Assembly: GCF_032773895.1 (NCBI RefSeq)
Contig: NZ_CP120416.1
Span: 3,625,001 to 3,689,000 of the forward strand
Length of the DNA stretch: 64,000 bases
Origin: Teredinibacter sp. KSP-S5-2
GTDB lineage: Bacteria > Pseudomonadota > Gammaproteobacteria > Pseudomonadales > Cellvibrionaceae
Direction: 5' to 3'
Position numbers and translations under genes: made by a program. Below, piece by piece: positions 61,761 through 64,000 of this stretch. The notes under the pieces are model-generated. The model did no database searches and was not told the DNA's origin. It saw only the letters and a list, made by a program, of their open reading frames with translations. The stretch's first letter is position 1, and the number at the start of each line of letters is the position of its first letter.

Positions 61761-64000
61761 TTATGCTCTCATACTTTTTATTCTAAAGAAGTCTACAATC
61801 GCATTCATATTATTTGCCTGCTCCGCCATAGATTCCCCTGCCGCAGACGCCTCCTCTACCAGCGCCGCATTTTGCTGAGTCATCTGATCCATCTGCGCAA
61901 TAGCGGTATTCACTTGCATAATCCCTTCCGTTTGTTCTCGTGCGGAGTCCGTGATTTCCTGCATCATGGCGCTTACTTCCGAAACGGAAGCAACAATTTC
62001 TTTTAATGTTTCGCCCGATTTATTCACCAAGTCCGTTCCTTCTTCCACTTTATTCTGGCTATCGCGAATTAAATCTTTGATTTCTTTCGCCGCTTCCGAT
62101 GAACGTTGTGCCAAGTTTCGCACTTCTCCAGCGACAACAGCAAAACCTCTTCCCTGTTCACCCGCTCTTGCTGCTTCCACCGCGGCATTCAGCGCAAGCA
62201 AATTTGTTTGGAATGCGATCTCATCAATCACACCGATAATTTCCGAGATTTCTTTACTGGAGTCATTGATGGCCTTCATCGCAGAGACCGCCATATCCAC
62301 CACATCACCACCTAACTTAGCTCTATCCTCGGCCTCTTTTGATAAGTTATTTGCACTCTCCGCTCGCTCAGAACTTTGCTTAACCACGCTGGTCATTTCT
62401 TCCATACTGGAAGACGTTTCCTCCAAGCTGGAAGCCTGCTCTTCAGTTCGTTGACTCAGATCCGCATTACCCTGTGCAATTTCGTTGGCACCTTGAGCAA
62501 TAGTATTGGCGGCAGCCCGAATACTACTGATCACATCTGTTAACTTATCCGCAGTAGCATTAGCATCCTGTTTTAATTTACCAAATGCGCCTTGATAATC
62601 ATTGGTCATTCGATTGGTGAGGTCACCTTGTGCTAGAGAACCAAGAATTTGCATTACATCATTTAATGCAACTTCAACCGTACCAACCAAATTATTCAAC
62701 CCTTTACTCAGATTACCAAAGAAGCCCTCTTTACCTGCCATATTGATTTTTTTACTCAAATCTCCGGCAGACGCTGATGCGACAATCTGATCAATTTCTT
62801 TTTCGATATTGACTTCAGCCGTGCGATCCACCCACTCAACCACTGTGCCAATACGTTTTTGATTAACAAATATGGGGTTCGCAGTGATATCAAAAACCCG
62901 ATCCCCAATATTTTCTTCACACTGATGAGTCGCGTCCAGCTTATCCAGTATTCCACGTTGCTGTTCGGGGTCTTGATAAAACCGATCTATACATGAACCG
63001 GTAAGTGCATCAACATTAAAATCAGCGAGTTGCTTACGAATATCGGATTCGGCAATGCGCATCATATTAATAATGGCATCATTGGTATAAATAATTTTGT
63101 GGTTAATATCCGCAATCATCACATTGCCGGAAACGCTGTCCAGCGCGTATTTCACTCGAGCATTCTCGGCCGCAACACGGTTTTTCTCGTCTTCGGCTGC
63201 CAACCATTCGGTTCTGTCATCCCACTCCAATACGATACCGACACGCTCACCTTCCACTGAAACTGGGCTAGCAACAACAGCGAATGTGCGTCCACCGACA
63301 ACAAATTCCGTTGGAAAACTTCCTTTAAGCTGATCATATTTTTCCAGTAAACGCGTAAAATCTTTAAAATGCGTATCAATTTTGTTGTTTACCAGATTAT
63401 TTGCATCAAAGGATTTAATCTGAGTTCGAATATCCGGCTCAGCTTTACGCATCATTTTGACGATCGCGTCGTTCATGTAAATAATGTTATAACTGGTGTC
63501 CGCGATCATTACCTTACCAGAGGAACCATCCAGAGCGTATTTGACTCGGGCATTTTCCGACGCGACTCGAGCTTTCTCTTGTTCTGCCGCCAGCCACTCG
63601 GTTCGGTCATCCCATTCGACAACAGTTCCGACGCGATCACCCTCGACCACAACCGGACTGGCAACCAAAGAAAACGTTCTCCCACCGATAACCCACTGAT
63701 CATGAAATGTATCTTTCAGCGATTTCAGTTTGGAGCGCAAACTGCTTAAACATGAAAGCTGTTGATCGATGGGGTTCTTCATTAATTTTTCTTTCGAAAA
63801 GTTTTTATATTCCGAACGAATCGCGGTTTCCGCTTTCCCCATCATTTTTAAAATGGCATCGTTCAGATAGATAACCACATCATCCTTGTCCACGATCATC
63901 ACGCTTGAACTCGCGTTATCCAGCGCATTTTTAATCCGGGCGTTAACAGCGGCAATACGACGCTCTTCCTGTTCTTTTTCCCGTCCGCGCCGCAAGCTTT
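61761..64000 (-). CDS. multi-PAS methyl-accepting chemotaxis protein (partial, 5' end beyond the window)
   Basis: At least 745 residues; the frame is open to the right edge, so the true start is outside. Three PAS-type units (period about 130 residues), each followed by an [12 protein letters not shown]-type or EWVDRTAE exit helix, precede HAMP-like segments ([17 protein letters not shown]). The signalling hairpin has [23 protein letters not shown] and [13 protein letters not shown]. No membrane helix occurs in the visible part, so it may be a cytosolic receptor or anchored upstream. There is no CheR-binding pentapeptide. Bound cofactors cannot be determined. Confidence 0.92.
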   Translation of the reverse strand, partial: SLRRGREKEQEERRIAAVNARIKNALDNASSSVMIVDKDDVVIYLNDAILKMMGKAETAIRSEYKNFSKEKLMKNPIDQQLSCLSSLRSKLKSLKDTFHDQWVIGGRTFSLVASPVVVEGDRVGTVVEWDDRTEWLAAEQEKARVASENARVKYALDGSSGKVMIADTSYNIIYMNDAIVKMMRKAEPDIRTQIKSFDANNLVNNKIDTHFKDFTRLLEKYDQLKGSFPTEFVVGGRTFAVVASPVSVEGERVGIVLEWDDRTEWLAAEDEKNRVAAENARVKYALDSVSGNVMIADINHKIIYTNDAIINMMRIAESDIRKQLADFNVDALTGSCIDRFYQDPEQQRGILDKLDATHQCEENIGDRVFDITANPIFVNQKRIGTVVEWVDRTAEVNIEKEIDQIVASASAGDLSKKINMAGKEGFFGNLSKGLNNLVGTVEVALNDVMQILGSLAQGDLTNRMTNDYQGAFGKLKQDANATADKLTDVISSIRAAANTIAQGANEIAQGNADLSQRTEEQASSLEETSSSMEEMTSVVKQSSERAESANNLSKEAEDRAKLGGDVVDMAVSAMKAINDSSKEISEIIGVIDEIAFQTNLLALNAAVEAARAGEQGRGFAVVAGEVRNLAQRSSEAAKEIKDLIRDSQNKVEEGTDLVNKSGETLKEIVASVSEVSAMMQEITDSAREQTEGIMQVNTAIAQMDQMTQQNAALVEEASAAGESMAEQANNMNAIVDFFRIKSMRA
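63160..63945 (-). repeat. tandem PAS-coding repeats within the chemoreceptor
   Basis: Near-identical DNA segments recur about 390 bases apart, for example caaccattcg at 63201 and cagccactcg at 63591, each within a longer similar block. This points to a recent tandem duplication of a PAS-plus-linker unit. A more diverged third unit lies at about 62800-63160. Confidence 0.75.

Overview
The window looks like a chromosomal stretch of a marine, polysaccharide-degrading gammaproteobacterium, most probably of the Cellvibrionaceae type. This is an inference from several signs: a secreted GH18 chitinase whose chitin-binding and catalytic modules are joined by long polyserine linkers, a second GH18 enzyme with a GlyGly-CTERM-like tail, a very high density of signalling genes, the conserved gammaproteobacterial blocks tesA/ybbA-ybbP, msrP-msrQ and tcdA, and mid-range GC. 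I see no tRNA, rRNA, CRISPR array, insertion sequence or integrated phage.

Layout. 1-512: a cobalamin riboswitch on the minus strand, controlling a gene beyond the left edge. 513-3506: a short-passenger autotransporter and a GT1-like glycosyltransferase. 3516-6682: a Ser/Thr kinase-caspase operon. 6771-10035: an alpha/beta-hydrolase lipoprotein, a DmeF-like cation exporter and an acyltransferase-3 protein. 10114-12207: an octahaem HAO-like cytochrome with a NapC/NrfH-type quinol-oxidising tetrahaem cytochrome. 12715-17628: an aldo/keto reductase, a DUF4405 membrane protein, a small DUF5062-like protein, and a glutaredoxin/dihydrolipoyl-dehydrogenase pair divergent from an AraC regulator. 17762-24694: an AT-rich, poorly characterised accessory stretch holding a RIFT-barrel lipoprotein, a damaged small lipoprotein, a sterol-desaturase-like enzyme, an internally duplicated unknown protein, an XRE regulator facing a repeat-rich operator region, an unknown 298-aa protein and a small exported protein.

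24984-30302: single-chain pyruvate:ferredoxin oxidoreductase with a GltD-like NAD(P)H:ferredoxin-type flavoprotein. 30878-37162: a YfiR-domain hybrid histidine kinase converging on a REC-REC-PAS-GGDEF-EAL protein, then an AmpG/PAT-like MFS transporter. 37621-41442: ybbP-ybbA and divergent tesA, whose start codons overlap. 41494-46538: a chemoreceptor, a small beta-barrel protein, a lipoprotein, tcdA and a TatD-family nuclease. 46703-50960: a histidine kinase overlapping a REC-DUF3369-(degenerate GGDEF)-EAL regulator. 51057-56101: a HExxH protein, msrPQ, a two-TM protein and a GAF histidine kinase with a degenerate ATPase motif. 56444-61696: two GH18 genes flanking a coupled pair of PilJ-N-like exported helical proteins. 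61761-64000: a chemoreceptor with at least three PAS repeats, cut by the right edge.

Themes: extracellular chitin use, dense signalling (two chemoreceptors, three histidine kinases, two c-di-GMP proteins, one Ser/Thr kinase) and anaerobic or redox side-metabolism. The best candidates for poorly described systems are the kinase-caspase operon, the HAO-like/NapC pair, the operator-flanked unknowns at 21480-24202 and the PilJ-like pair between the chitinases.
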